Below the pieces are notes generated by a model. It had not been told where the DNA came from, ran no database searches, and saw only the letters and a program-made list of their open reading frames with translations. This document shows positions 8,406-17,467 of a DNA stretch of 64,000 nt, in pieces; position 1 is the stretch's first letter; each line of letters begins with the position of its first letter. The translations under genes and the position numbers were made by a program. The stretch is taken from positions 1 to 64,000 of the forward strand of contig NZ_JAGXCY010000009.1 of the NCBI RefSeq assembly GCF_018310695.1, written 5' to 3'. Source of the stretch: Paenibacillus sp. Marseille-Q4541 (lineage in GTDB: Bacteria; Bacillota; Bacilli; Paenibacillales; Paenibacillaceae).

Positions 8406-9428
8406 ATGAAAAACATCTACAAATTGGCCATTCTGGGTTACTGGCATGTTCACGCTAATGATTATGCATCGCAAGCAGATGGGCACGAAGGAACGGAAAT
8501 TACAGCCGTATGGGACGAAGATGTAGAGAGAGGTCGTGCTGAGGCAGCAAAACGAGGTGTTCCTTTTTATGAGAATTTGGATCAACTTCTTGCAAGCTCT
8601 GAGATTGACGGTGTCATTGTCGTAACCAGTACCGCGATCCATCATGATGTGATGACACGGGCAGCTAAAGCGGGCAAGCATATTTTCACAGAAAAAGTGA
8701 TTGCGCTTACAAGCAATGAATGTGACGATATTTTACGTACGGTTAAGCAGGAAAATGTAATTCTTACTGTTTCTCTGCCTCGTCTCTATGAACCTTACAC
8801 CTTGAAAGCTGCTGAAATTATTCAAAGTGGCATCCTGGGTGAGCTTACACTCGCAAGAACTCGCCTATCCCATGGCGGAGCCATACCAGCGGAAGGAAGC
8901 AAGTTTGGATGGTTGCCTGAAAGATTTTTTAATCTTAAAGAAACCGGCGGCGGGGCTTTAACGGATCTTGGTTGTCATCCTATGTATCTTGCTCATCTGT
9001 TCCTCGGACTTCCAAGCCAGGTTTCCGCAAGTTACGGTTATGTCACTGGTAGAGAAGTCGAAGATAATGCAGCCGTAACTCTTCGTTATGAGAATGGTGC
9101 AATCGCCATCGTAGAAGCCGGTTTTGTTAACAAACACTCTCCTTTCTCCTTTGAAGTTCATGGGACAGAAGGTAGTCTTCTCTATTCAGATCATGATAAA
9201 AAATTGTTGTATCGTAGCGGTTCAGACAATCAGTGGCAAGAAGCTACTCTTCCGGAAGCTTTGCCTTCTGCCTTTGATCAATGGATTCAGCATATCGAAG
9301 ATAACCAAACTTTTGATGCCAATATTGAAGCAGGTGCTGCGCTTACTACACTTATTGAAGCTTCCAATCAGTCGGCAAGAAGTGGAAAGTTAGTTCAACT
9401 TGATCAACAAGGGGCTCTTATTAAGTAA
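8406..9428 (+). CDS. Gfo/Idh/MocA family oxidoreductase
   Basis: NAD(P)-dependent oxidoreductase of 340 residues, a normal length. The N-terminal Rossmann domain begins YKLAILGYWHVHAND; the usual GxGxxG glycine stretch is degenerate here. The HIFTEKVIAL stretch stands where the family has its EKP motif, with Val in place of Pro. The C-terminal sheet domain includes GGGALTDLGCHPMYLAHLFLG, a typical substrate-side motif. Members oxidise or reduce sugars, inositols and related polyols; the substrate here is unknown. The ATG follows GTGAGGGATTCTA. The cupin-AraC gene begins 66 nt downstream on the same strand and may regulate or be cotranscribed with it. Confidence 0.85.
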   Translation: MKNIYKLAILGYWHVHANDYASQADGHEGTEITAVWDEDVERGRAEAAKRGVPFYENLDQLLASSEIDGVIVVTSTAIHHDVMTRAAKAGKHIFTEKVIALTSNECDDILRTVKQENVILTVSLPRLYEPYTLKAAEIIQSGILGELTLARTRLSHGGAIPAEGSKFGWLPERFFNLKETGGGALTDLGCHPMYLAHLFLGLPSQVSASYGYVTGREVEDNAAVTLRYENGAIAIVEAGFVNKHSPFSFEVHGTEGSLLYSDHDKKLLYRSGSDNQWQEATLPEALPSAFDQWIQHIEDNQTFDANIEAGAALTTLIEASNQSARSGKLVQLDQQGALIK

Positions 9429-9494
9429 CAGGCATCATGATATGATGGAATAAAGATGTTTTCTTATGAACAATAAACGCCGGGAGGAATCAGG

Positions 9495-10493
9495 ATGGAA
9501 CGCAGTGATCCCCAATTGTCATATCCTTTTGAACTCATGAAGGAACAAAAACATGCCCTGGAACAATTACATGTGGATTTTACGTGGGGTTCTTATGGGA
9601 TTCGTGTCGTTCAATTTCATCTTGTTACGTTTCCTCCCGGCAAAATTATTGAATTTCACAAGCATTCACATGAATATGAGTTTCATTTTATACCTCGGGG
9701 TTCGGGCAAGGTCATTATAGAAAATCAGGAATATCAATTGTCAGAGGGCATGATGTATTTAACAGGTCCCAACGTCATGCATTATCAGGAAGCTTCCGCT
9801 GTAGAAGCCATGGATGAATTGTGCCTGAGTATCGAAATTGTCCCGCTAAGCCCCTCATTACATAAGCAAAAAGAATCCTCTTCCCTCTCTTTAGCGGATG
9901 CGGAACTATGGAATGCCGGCGCTCTACAAGAACAAAAAGAAGCAGATGCCTGCATTCGTCAACTAGATGCAATTCCTTATGTGCCAGAAAGCGACCGTTT
10001 TAAAGCGATGGATTGCTTTCTTACAGCCTATACAGCCTGGTATCAGAATGAGCCTGGACTATACACCCTAGTCAAGCAAGCTATTATCAATATTTTGCTT
10101 CGTACAACTCGTGCTTATTTCCCGCATCCAGGACGTCCTCTTCCCTCTCGGGATATGGGATATTACCGTTACCGGCTGGCCGAACAATTCATGAAAGATA
10201 ACTATATGGAGCCGCTCACTCTTGAAGTCGTAGCTGACCGTATACAGATCAGTCCACGGCAACTGCAGCGCATCGTGCGAGAGAACGGTGGACACACGTT
10301 TAGTGAAATGCTGGAAACCATACGGCTCTCTCACATCTGTAAAAAACTACTTCATAGCGACAGAACGATGGACGATATTGCAGAGGAAACCGGGTACTCT
10401 AGTGCAAATTATGTACATTATGTATTTAAAAGAGCCTATGGCCTTACCCCGATGCAGTACAGAGAACAGCATAAACAAAGAGGAGCCCTATAG
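9495..10493 (+). CDS. AraC-family transcriptional regulator with N-terminal cupin
   Basis: Regulator of 332 residues. The first 120 or so form a cupin (HKHSHEYEFHFIPRG, GMMYLTGPNVMHY), which in this family senses a sugar or related ligand. The last 100 carry two helix-turn-helix units with the typical second-HTH signature, MDDIAEETGYSSANYVHYVFKRAYGLTPMQYR split over residues 290-322. CGGGAGGAATCAGG precedes the ATG. It lies just behind the Gfo/Idh/MocA gene, the usual pairing for sugar-acid or polyol utilisation loci. The final codons lie inside the 40-bp palindrome described separately. Confidence 0.88.
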   Translation: MERSDPQLSYPFELMKEQKHALEQLHVDFTWGSYGIRVVQFHLVTFPPGKIIEFHKHSHEYEFHFIPRGSGKVIIENQEYQLSEGMMYLTGPNVMHYQEASAVEAMDELCLSIEIVPLSPSLHKQKESSSLSLADAELWNAGALQEQKEADACIRQLDAIPYVPESDRFKAMDCFLTAYTAWYQNEPGLYTLVKQAIINILLRTTRAYFPHPGRPLPSRDMGYYRYRLAEQFMKDNYMEPLTLEVVADRIQISPRQLQRIVRENGGHTFSEMLETIRLSHICKKLLHSDRTMDDIAEETGYSSANYVHYVFKRAYGLTPMQYREQHKQRGAL

Positions 10494-10510
10494 GGCTCCT
10501 CTTTGTTTAT
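10471..10510. terminator. 40-bp perfect palindrome acting as bidirectional terminator
   Basis: Two 18-nt arms are exact complements around a TATA centre that is itself palindromic. It lies between two convergent genes, includes the araC-type gene stop (10491-10493) and ends 5 nt before the flavin-reductase stop. The CTCTTTGTTTAT-type tails on both strands fit a shared terminator. Confidence 0.8.
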
Positions 10511-10514
10511 CACC

Positions 10515-11126
10515 TTATTCCGGACGTTCCAGTGAAAAAAACTCACCAAGCTTGGCATAATCATTGCCTGCAAGTCGGCTAACCGGCAGCAGCTTTTCCG
10601 TACGGATTTTCCCTTCGTTATAAAGTTCGTCTGCAATATGAAAATAAACGACTCTTCCGATGAGAAGGTCACAAGCAGGTTCTGAACCTGTTCCTCCAAG
10701 CGGAATCGAGTGCTCAATAACACACTCCATTCGAATCTGTGCTTCCTTAATACCGGGAACATCAATCTCTGTACTTGGTATCGTGGTTAGGCTCGTAAGC
10801 TTTATCTCACTCTGATCTGAAGGTAAATTCGCAGCAGTCTGGTTAATCGAATCAATATATGTTTCATCCGATATATGTACTACAAATTCACCACATTCAT
10901 TTGCATTTCGTGCGGTATCTTTCATCTCTCCATTTTTACGCTGTACTGAAATAGAGATCATAGGAGGATTGGATGTAACAATATTAAAATAGCTGTATGG
11001 GGCAGCATTGATCGTGCCTTGTTTTGATTTCGTCGTAACAAATGCAACAGGCCTTGGAATGATACTGCCTGTCAGCAGTTTGTAGTTATCCCGTTCAGTC
11101 TGCTTCGTAGGATCTATGGCTACCAT
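10515..11126 (-). CDS. Flavin reductase-like FMN-binding split-barrel protein
   Basis: Protein of about 203 residues with the flavin-reductase split barrel. It opens KLLTGSIIPRPVAFVTTKS, a family hallmark, and continues APYSYFNIVTSNPPMISISV, which contributes to the flavin pocket. It would bind FMN and use NAD(P)H or a partner enzyme; the physiological partner is not evident. The ATG at 11126 is chosen because GGAGGG lies 6 nt upstream. It converges on the araC-type gene and lies about 40 nt downstream of the small 59-aa gene on the same strand. Confidence 0.85.
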   Translation of the reverse strand: MVAIDPTKQTERDNYKLLTGSIIPRPVAFVTTKSKQGTINAAPYSYFNIVTSNPPMISISVQRKNGEMKDTARNANECGEFVVHISDETYIDSINQTAANLPSDQSEIKLTSLTTIPSTEIDVPGIKEAQIRMECVIEHSIPLGGTGSEPACDLLIGRVVYFHIADELYNEGKIRTEKLLPVSRLAGNDYAKLGEFFSLERPE

Positions 11127-11163
11127 ATGCAACCCTCCTATTTTTCTTTTTTATTTATATACG

Positions 11164-11343
11164 TCATACATGATAACTGCCGCTAGGTTGATCCAGCACC
11201 CATTCCAGCATTAGAATCATATCTTCTATCCGATCAACCTGTGGATTGCCCGCAGATTGATCTGCTGGCATACGACTGACGAGCAGATCGCGCTGACGCG
11301 AAAGTTCATGGAGTTTACGTTTAATTTGGTCTTCCGATCTCAT
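11164..11343 (-). CDS. Small hypothetical protein of 59 residues
   Basis: An ATG at 11343 follows GAGAGGAG with good spacing and opens a 59-codon frame. The product is hydrophilic and largely helical, starting MRSEDQIKRKLHELSRQRD and ending LEWVLDQPSGSYHV, with no membrane segment or cysteines. It lies between two minus-strand genes, about 40 nt from each, so it is probably cotranscribed. I do not recognise a family. Codon use is ordinary and the ribosome binding site is strong, so I regard it as a real gene. Confidence 0.65.
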   Translation of the reverse strand: MRSEDQIKRKLHELSRQRDLLVSRMPADQSAGNPQVDRIEDMILMLEWVLDQPSGSYHV

Positions 11344-11384
11344 CTGTGGCTCCTCTCTTCCCTTTTCCTTTACTATTCATTAGA

Positions 11385-11969
11385 TTACCATTCTCTATCC
11401 TTCCATTCCAACCACCCAAAATGTTCTATAATCAAATCTGCCGTCTCTTCGGCATCAACATCTGTATTATTTATTCGAACATAGTTCTCCTTCGTGATTT
11501 CGCCTTCCCAGGAATTGAGGCGGTAACGCTTCATTGTCTCCAACAAATCCTGTTCCGAAAAAGCAATGTCCCGTTTTGTTGGTTTGTGCTCCAACCGATT
11601 TGGGGTTCGATTTCGTCTTACCCGCTCGTCCGTATCTGCCTCAAGTTCTACATAATAGACGGTTCCGCCATTCGAGGTGAAAATTTCACTGATCTTCTCC
11701 ACGTATTGTCCATCCTCTGGAAGGTCAAAGGCCCATACAAATGTAAAGATAAGTCCAGATAGATCACTTTTCGCAACTTCTTCGAAAATCTCTTGCCGAA
11801 ACAAGCTTACGAGCCGCTTTCCAGAAGGAGTACCATAGCTAAAGAAGGAAGAAACCAAATCAATCGTCATATGATTATGAAAAAGTTTCATTCCAGTCTT
11901 TCGGGCTATTTCCTGCCCAACCGTCATTTTCCCAACCGCTTGCGGACCAAAAATGATCACAAATTTCAC
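11385..11969 (-). CDS. P-loop kinase-like protein
   Basis: Protein of about 194 residues with a nucleoside-kinase-like P-loop near its start (IIFGPQAVGKMTVG; Met replaces the usual Ser or Thr neighbour). A lid region with several Arg (VRRNRTPNRLEHKP) and a C-terminal KENYVRINNTD strand follow. It probably phosphorylates a small molecule, but no specificity motif is visible. The GTG at 11969 has GGGGGAG 6 nt upstream and places the first strand at the N-terminus, as is usual; the ORF to 11996 has no ribosome binding site. It lies upstream of the 59-aa gene. Confidence 0.72.
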   Translation of the reverse strand: MKFVIIFGPQAVGKMTVGQEIARKTGMKLFHNHMTIDLVSSFFSYGTPSGKRLVSLFRQEIFEEVAKSDLSGLIFTFVWAFDLPEDGQYVEKISEIFTSNGGTVYYVELEADTDERVRRNRTPNRLEHKPTKRDIAFSEQDLLETMKRYRLNSWEGEITKENYVRINNTDVDAEETADLIIEHFGWLEWKDREW

Positions 11970-12094
11970 GTGCTTCTCCCCCAGACTTAAATCCATATTA
12001 TTCCTATTATATATAGATTATGGTATGGTTCAAGTAATGAATTCCGGAAAGCCAGCAAGATGAATATACCTGAAAAAAGGGATGGTGAATCGGC

Positions 12095-12526
12095 ATGTTT
12101 TTCAAAAAAGATCAGCAGGATGCAAACCAGCCAAAAGAAGAAAAACAACTTCCAGAAACTCATCAAAGTGCCCGTGTCTATTTGGTTAACGATGCGATCG
12201 AAGACTTCGCTAAACGAGGTGGGTTTGACGATCTAGAAGGAATGGGGAAGCCTCTCGACATTCAGGAGGGCGATGTATTATCTGGGGTTCTAAAAAACGC
12301 CAACTATCTTCCCGCTTGGATTGAACTGAGGAAAGAAATTGCAGCAGAAATGAAACTCACGATGGAAAAAATGGGGCATTCTGATCCCCCGGTCGTGGAG
12401 TCGGAGATTGAAATCATTAATGAAAAAATTAAAAACTACAATAAAAAGGTGCCTAATCCCGTTTTACAAAAAGGGTTTGTATCCAGAGAAAACATAGAAA
12501 CAAAATATGAAAATCACTGGCAATAA
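12095..12526 (+). CDS. DUF1992 (DnaJ-homologue C28-like) protein
   Basis: Protein of 143 residues whose centre, AIEDFAKRGGFDDLEGMGKPL followed by NYLPAWIELRKEI, is the conserved DUF1992 segment found in bacterial YhdN-like proteins and eukaryotic DNAJC28. No J-domain HPD motif is present in the bacterial form. The function is not established. The N-terminal 25 residues are charged and probably disordered. It is transcribed divergently from the kinase-like gene and converges on the aldehyde dehydrogenase gene. Confidence 0.85.
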   Translation: MFFKKDQQDANQPKEEKQLPETHQSARVYLVNDAIEDFAKRGGFDDLEGMGKPLDIQEGDVLSGVLKNANYLPAWIELRKEIAAEMKLTMEKMGHSDPPVVESEIEIINEKIKNYNKKVPNPVLQKGFVSRENIETKYENHWQ

Positions 12527-12557
12527 GTTTGACGATGATTGCTTAGAAAATAAAACA

Positions 12558-12579
12558 ACCGCCGAGCGAACTCGGCGGT
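12558..12579 (-). terminator. Intrinsic terminator after the aldehyde dehydrogenase gene
   Basis: Perfect 9-bp GC-rich stem ACCGCCGAG with a CGAA/TTCG tetraloop. On the minus strand it is followed by a TTGTTTTATTTTC tail, 36 nt beyond the aldehyde dehydrogenase stop. The same hairpin may also stop the DUF1992 transcript, though without a T-run. Confidence 0.85.
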
Positions 12580-12615
12580 GTAAGCATCCAGCTTATAATG
12601 ATAGGAAATAAACTG

Positions 12616-14043
12616 TTATTTTTTCTTCATCATAACTGTTCTAGAATTCGTAAATGCAGCAAGCCCTGCTCTTCCGTGTTCGACACCGATCCCAGATTCT
12701 TTGTGACCGCCAAATGGGAAGTCTGGCTGCATGACTTGTGCTTCATTAATCCATACCGTACCTGTTTCAAGACGAGAAGCTACATCATAAGCGAGTTCCA
12801 AATCTTTTCCCCATACAGAGCCCGCAAGACCATATACCGTGTCATTGGCACGTTTCACCGCTTCATCAATATCGTTGTATTTGAGCAACGGTACAATCGG
12901 ACCAAATGGTTCTTCCTGTACCAGACGCGAATCTTCAGACGGATTGTCCACGATCATGACCGGGATATAATATCCTTTACCCGAAGGGATCTCTCCTTCA
13001 TAAGCAATATGGGCACCACTGTCTTTCGTCTCTTGAATCAGGTCCTTCACCTTGTCGTACTGCATTTTATTTTGCAATGGACCTAAACCCGTTTGGGGAT
13101 CTGAAGGATCTCCTACTTGAACCGATTTGGCATAAGTCACCATTTCCTTAAGTACCTCATCATAGATTCCTTCATGAATGTAGAGGCGTTTAGCGTCAAC
13201 ACACACCTGACCTGTATTGGAAAAGGCTGCCCAGAATAAACCTTCAGCCACCTCTTTCGGATCGGCATCTGGCAGTACAATCGCGGCGTCGTTTCCTCCG
13301 AGTTCAAGGGTGGTCCGTTTCAGATTACCTGATGCACTTTCGAGCACTTTTTTCCCCGTTTGCGTTGAACCTGTGAATGAAACTTTGTTAATTCCCTCAT
13401 GCGCTGTCATCCAAGGCCCTAAATCATCTCCACCGGAAATGATATTCAGCACGCCTTTAGGAAACAAATCCTTGGCCAGCTCCGCCATTCTTAGTGTAGA
13501 GAGCGGTGTATTCGGCGAAGGTTTAACTACCAGCGTATTACCGGTGAGCAGTGCAGGTGCGATTTTCCAAGCAGCGAGGTTCATTGGGAAATTCCAAGGG
13601 ACAATGGCCCCTACTACACCAAGTGGTACATACTGTAATACTACCTTGTGTTCTTCAGTGTCCTCTAGCGTTTCTGACTCTAGCCGCTGGGAGGCAATTT
13701 CTCTGTACCACTGGCTTGCTCCCTCAATTTCGGTTCGGCTCATCTGAAGCGGCTTACCGTTTTCATTCATAAGCAGCTCAGTCAATTCTTCTTTGTTTTC
13801 ATCGATTAGATCCGCCAGTTTCACTAATAATTGGGCCCGTTCCTCTACTGGGCATTTTGACCATGCCGGATAAGCTGCCTTCGCGGCTGCAACAGCTCGA
13901 TTTAAATCATCACGAGATGCATTCGGGACCTCAGCAATCACTTCTTCATTAGAAGGATTAATGACAGGGATTGTTTTTTTTGTCTGAATATATTCACCAT
14001 CAATTAGCATACCTACTGGTTTTTTCATTGTAATCGTTTTCAT
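12616..14043 (-). CDS. NAD(P)-dependent aldehyde dehydrogenase
   Basis: Enzyme of 475 residues that oxidises an aldehyde to the acid. The cofactor loop VPWNFPMN (about 148-155), the FTGSTQTGKKV Rossmann turn, the general base Glu247 in TLELGGND and the catalytic Cys281 in NTGQVCVDAKRLY are all present. Overall it looks like the succinate-semialdehyde/betaine-aldehyde branch, but substrate specificity cannot be read with confidence. The ATG has GGAGG 8 nt upstream. It is a single gene with its own terminator; the next upstream gene on this strand encodes a small exported protein. Confidence 0.88.
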   Translation of the reverse strand: MKTITMKKPVGMLIDGEYIQTKKTIPVINPSNEEVIAEVPNASRDDLNRAVAAAKAAYPAWSKCPVEERAQLLVKLADLIDENKEELTELLMNENGKPLQMSRTEIEGASQWYREIASQRLESETLEDTEEHKVVLQYVPLGVVGAIVPWNFPMNLAAWKIAPALLTGNTLVVKPSPNTPLSTLRMAELAKDLFPKGVLNIISGGDDLGPWMTAHEGINKVSFTGSTQTGKKVLESASGNLKRTTLELGGNDAAIVLPDADPKEVAEGLFWAAFSNTGQVCVDAKRLYIHEGIYDEVLKEMVTYAKSVQVGDPSDPQTGLGPLQNKMQYDKVKDLIQETKDSGAHIAYEGEIPSGKGYYIPVMIVDNPSEDSRLVQEEPFGPIVPLLKYNDIDEAVKRANDTVYGLAGSVWGKDLELAYDVASRLETGTVWINEAQVMQPDFPFGGHKESGIGVEHGRAGLAAFTNSRTVMMKKK

Positions 14044-14118
14044 TATTCGTTCCTCCGTTCCATTTTTACAGTTCCCACACCGGAGCTGTTTTCTTACATA
14101 TTTCGTACATGTTGCAAG

Positions 14119-14535
14119 TTACTTTGTTTGCTCAATGTTATGCAGAATGAACTGCTTTACACCGGGCATGTTGTCAAATGTTTTGATACTGTACGTAAGT
14201 TGCACGGGTGTACCGCTATCCCATGCCTCTACTTTTTTCATTACACCTTCCTCTAATTGAAAGCTTGTAGGCTCACCGTCAACTTCAATTTCTGCAGTAT
14301 GTGGATCAGCAAGACCTGTATACGTTCCCTTACTTTCTATTATTTTGGGTGTTTTCAAAGTTTGATATGTTTTTTTCTGAGCGGTTTCACTAGTTGTTCC
14401 ATATATAATCGGCAACTCTTGGGAGCGAGCTGCTTCCAATTCCGCTGCGGCTACTTGTTCTGCGTTAAAGGTGGCAGCTACCAGCATCAATATACTACCT
14501 GTTAATAATGCCGAATGACGTTTTCGCCTTTTCAT
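14119..14535 (-). CDS. Small exported protein, paralogue of the lipoprotein at 21168-21602
   Basis: Protein of about 138 residues with a positively charged N-terminus (MKRRKRHS), a hydrophobic core and an Ala-rich end near residue 33, which fits a Sec signal peptide or anchor. The mature part contains GTYTGLADPHTAEIEVDG and FQLEEGVMKKVEAW, closely matching the lipoprotein at 21168-21602. The ATG at 14535 has GGAGG 8 nt upstream. The function is unknown. The compact beta-rich C-terminal domain of about 75 residues is probably a small extracytoplasmic module shared by both proteins. Confidence 0.7.
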   Translation of the reverse strand: MKRRKRHSALLTGSILMLVAATFNAEQVAAAELEAARSQELPIIYGTTSETAQKKTYQTLKTPKIIESKGTYTGLADPHTAEIEVDGEPTSFQLEEGVMKKVEAWDSGTPVQLTYSIKTFDNMPGVKQFILHNIEQTK

Positions 14536-14752
14536 AAGGGTGACCTCCAATTTATCAATCGAGCTTACTGTTCATTACACGAAAACAGCTGGATTCAATC
14601 AGGTTTTTGAAAACGAGATAGTAAATCACAATATTTGTCAAGGTAATTTTTCTGCTTTTCGGCTTTGTTTTTTCTCGGTATAATGTGTAGGATTGTACGT
14701 GATTTAATACACATCTAGGGACAATACATACATTCTAATGGGAGACTATGAA

Positions 14753-15712
14753 ATGCAAAGCGCACAACGTTCATTCAGCAAGTATGAAGTACTTTATCTT
14801 ATTGGAATTATCTCCATTTCTTTTTCCTCTATTTTCGTAAAATGGTCCGAGGCTGAGGTTTCGGTTATCGCCATGTACCGGCTTTTTTTAACCAATCTAT
14901 TGATGGCTCCCTTACTGTATAAGTATCGCCATGAAATTTTTCGATTGAGTAAAAAAGAGTGGCTGTACCTTGGAGCTTCAGGTATCATGTTAGGCCTTCA
15001 TTTTTTGTTATGGATGGGTTCCTTAAGGCTAACTACAGTGGCGAGTTCCACCGTCATTTTGACCCTTGAGCCGATTCTCGTCATGCTCGGTTCCATGTGG
15101 ATATTCGCTGCCAAACCAAACCGTATTATGCTTATCGGCATGGGGATGGCGGTTGTCGGGTCTGTTGTGATCGGGGCTGGCGATTTCCGTGTGTCCGGAG
15201 ATGCGCTGAAGGGGGATTTCCTCTCCTTACTGGGGACGATTGCGGTAGCCGTACATATGCTCATTGGGGAGCATGCACGGAAAAATATTAGCGCCTTTGT
15301 CTATAATTTCTGGGTGTTTTTGATAGCTGGTTCTTCCCTTGCACTGTATAACGTTGGCAACCGAATTCCTTTCACAGGATACGACGCACGCGAATGGGGG
15401 ATCTTTCTTCTTCTCGCCATTGTACCTACTCTGCTTGGTCACTACCTATTTAATTGGCTGCTAAAAGTAATGAATGCAACAACCGTTTCAATGGCTGTCC
15501 TTGGAGAGCCTGTATTTGCTTCCCTCTTAGCTTGGATGCTGCTAGGAGAAGGTCTTACAGCCCTGCAGCTCACGGCTGGAGCCTTTATACTTGCCGGTGT
15601 CTGGGTATTTCTTCGGTATGGTAACAACTCTCTCCATGCGGAGACGGCATCGCTGGAGGAAGCAGTAGATTCCTTGCCTACAGTACGCCATACTGACCCA
15701 ACCAAAGTTTAG
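14753..15712 (+). CDS. EamA-family drug/metabolite transporter
   Basis: Membrane protein of about 319 residues with ten predicted membrane segments in two EamA repeats. The first begins VLYLIGIISISFSSIFVKWSE and the second follows the GEHARKNISA loop. The ends of each repeat show the usual GEP pattern (LEPILVMLGS; LGEPVFASLLAWMLLGE). Such proteins export amino acids, nucleosides or other metabolites; the substrate is unknown. The ATG at 14753 is preferred because GGGAG lies 8 nt upstream. It is followed 48 nt later by a sulfurtransferase gene on the same strand. Confidence 0.85.
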   Translation: MQSAQRSFSKYEVLYLIGIISISFSSIFVKWSEAEVSVIAMYRLFLTNLLMAPLLYKYRHEIFRLSKKEWLYLGASGIMLGLHFLLWMGSLRLTTVASSTVILTLEPILVMLGSMWIFAAKPNRIMLIGMGMAVVGSVVIGAGDFRVSGDALKGDFLSLLGTIAVAVHMLIGEHARKNISAFVYNFWVFLIAGSSLALYNVGNRIPFTGYDAREWGIFLLLAIVPTLLGHYLFNWLLKVMNATTVSMAVLGEPVFASLLAWMLLGEGLTALQLTAGAFILAGVWVFLRYGNNSLHAETASLEEAVDSLPTVRHTDPTKV

Positions 15713-15760
15713 ATCTTATTCACGAAGGTTTGACTTGAGATAAATTAAGGAGGAATTTAT

Positions 15761-16603
15761 ATGAATTCTATCGTAAGCATGAAATGGGTTCTTGCAAGAA
15801 TGTACGAACCAGATATCGTGATCCTTGATTGTCGTTTTGCTCTATCTAATTCGGCCGCGGGTGGAACTGCATTCCAGGAAGATCACATTCCGGGAGCCGT
15901 TTACTTCGATCTGGAACAAGATTTGTCCTCACCTGTAGAGCCTGACGGCCGAGGCGGACGGCATCCTCTGCCCGATATCAATATGCTTGCAGAACGACTG
16001 CGTAAATCGGGCATAAGCAATGAATCGCGAGTCGTTGTTTATGACGATCAGGGCGGTGCCATGGCTTCTCGTTTATGGTGGTTGCTGCACTATATGGGAC
16101 ATGAGGAAGTCTATCTGATGGATGAAGGATTCAGTGCCTGGAAAGCAGCAGGATTCCCAGTTACCCAAGAGGAGCCGATTCGCATCCCTGCTTCCTTTAC
16201 ACCGCATATCCAGCCGGAACTGCTCGCAAGTGTAGAAGATGTTCAAGAGGCATCTACTGCAGGTTCTTCCATTCTGGTTGACTCACGCGAACATGCACGT
16301 TACTTGGGTCAAGAAGAACCGATCGATCATACAGCAGGGCATATACCTGGCGCGATCAATCTCTTCTGGAAAGAGAACCTTAGCGAGTCAGGTAAATGGA
16401 AATCTGCAGATGGACTTGCTGAACGTTTTTCCAATCTCCCGAAAGATCGTCAGATCATTGTATATTGCGGTTCCGGCGTTACGGCCTGTCCTAATGTGCT
16501 CGCTCTTCGCACAGCAGGGTTTGATAATGTGAGATTGTATGCAGGAAGCTGGAGCGATTGGATTTCGTACAGCGAGAATCCGATTGCGACGGGGAACGAG
16601 TAA
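15761..16603 (+). CDS. Two-domain rhodanese-type sulfurtransferase
   Basis: Protein of 280 residues with two rhodanese domains, the N-terminal one structural. The C-terminal domain carries the active-site loop CGSGVTACPN near residue 238. CGSGVTA loops are typical of 3-mercaptopyruvate sulfurtransferases, whereas thiosulfate enzymes more often have CRKGVTA, so mercaptopyruvate is the likelier donor. It would transfer sulfur to cyanide or a thiol acceptor in the cytosol. AAGGAGG precedes the ATG. It lies 48 nt downstream of the EamA exporter and ends before a clear terminator. Confidence 0.88.
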   Translation: MNSIVSMKWVLARMYEPDIVILDCRFALSNSAAGGTAFQEDHIPGAVYFDLEQDLSSPVEPDGRGGRHPLPDINMLAERLRKSGISNESRVVVYDDQGGAMASRLWWLLHYMGHEEVYLMDEGFSAWKAAGFPVTQEEPIRIPASFTPHIQPELLASVEDVQEASTAGSSILVDSREHARYLGQEEPIDHTAGHIPGAINLFWKENLSESGKWKSADGLAERFSNLPKDRQIIVYCGSGVTACPNVLALRTAGFDNVRLYAGSWSDWISYSENPIATGNE

Positions 16604-16651
16604 GAAACAAGAGACAACTACAAGAGACAATTACAAGTACAGAAAATTCGG

Positions 16652-16687
16652 ATACATCGCTCCTCACCCAGAGCGATGTATTTTTTT
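16652..16687 (+). terminator. Intrinsic terminator after the sulfurtransferase gene
   Basis: Perfect 10-bp stem ATACATCGCT/AGCGATGTAT followed by seven T, about 48 nt after the stop codon. Confidence 0.88.
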
Positions 16688-16768
16688 CATGCTCAGAATG
16701 AGCATCCAATATCTGATAAAAGGAAAGGCTCGTAGTGTATAAAGGGGCTCCTGTGGCGGAAAGCTGAT

Positions 16769-17296
16769 TTATCGTATTGAACTTTGCAAATAGTCCATAA
16801 TGCGATCCACAGATTGCTCAGCGGAAATACTCGATGTATCCAGCCATAAACCTATATGGGGAGTCGTTACTGTAAACATTGCGTGCAATTCCTCAACAGT
16901 GAATCCAACATAACCTACTTTATTGCGATTATTTTCGCGCTTCCTTACTGCTTCGACGTCGGGGCATAACACGATGACCGACATTGGATATGGTTCAAGC
17001 ATTTGAAGAAATTCCGATAGTTTTTCACCAAGGTAGTTATCTTGTATTACAACGGTAAATCCAGCATCATAATATGCCTTTGCTGCTTGTGCTGTAAGGA
17101 GGTAACGCAGGCCAAGCTGGCTAAGGGCTTCCTCACTTGGTTGGCTGCTCATCTCAACCCTTCCGCTAACAATCATTTTCCGAAAAATATCTCCGCGAAG
17201 ATGAACTGCTTTTTTTAAACGCGCTGCCAGCAAGTCTGATACGGTCGATTTCCCTGCCGCCATGATGCCAGTAATCACTATAATCTGTTGTCTCAT
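16769..17296 (-). CDS. P-loop phosphotransferase, chloramphenicol-phosphotransferase-like
   Basis: Protein of 175 residues with a Walker A motif GIMAAGKSTV directly after the first strand, a base-like Asp in LRGDIFRKMIV, and a lid with several Arg and Asn (VRKRENNRNKVGY). The arrangement resembles AAA_33-type small-molecule kinases, including chloramphenicol phosphotransferase and shikimate-kinase-like proteins. The substrate is unknown; resistance to an antibiotic is possible but unsupported. It is transcribed divergently from the ATP-grasp gene. Confidence 0.7.
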   Translation of the reverse strand: MRQQIIVITGIMAAGKSTVSDLLAARLKKAVHLRGDIFRKMIVSGRVEMSSQPSEEALSQLGLRYLLTAQAAKAYYDAGFTVVIQDNYLGEKLSEFLQMLEPYPMSVIVLCPDVEAVRKRENNRNKVGYVGFTVEELHAMFTVTTPHIGLWLDTSSISAEQSVDRIMDYLQSSIR

Positions 17297-17467
17297 ACCT
17301 ATTCACCTCATGCGCTTCCAAAATAAGTTAATATAATATATTATAGCCTATCATGTCGGTATATCTGGTATTCGATTCTACGAGAATAGATAAAAAACAC
17401 TAGACGGTAGCACGAGCAGTCCTTACTCGTCCCTCATATGCTAAGGTAAAAGGGGGAGTCGTACATT

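Noticed and set aside
12598..13747. Long frames opposite the aldehyde dehydrogenase gene
   Set aside because: They mirror the coding strand of a clear gene and have no ribosome binding sites.
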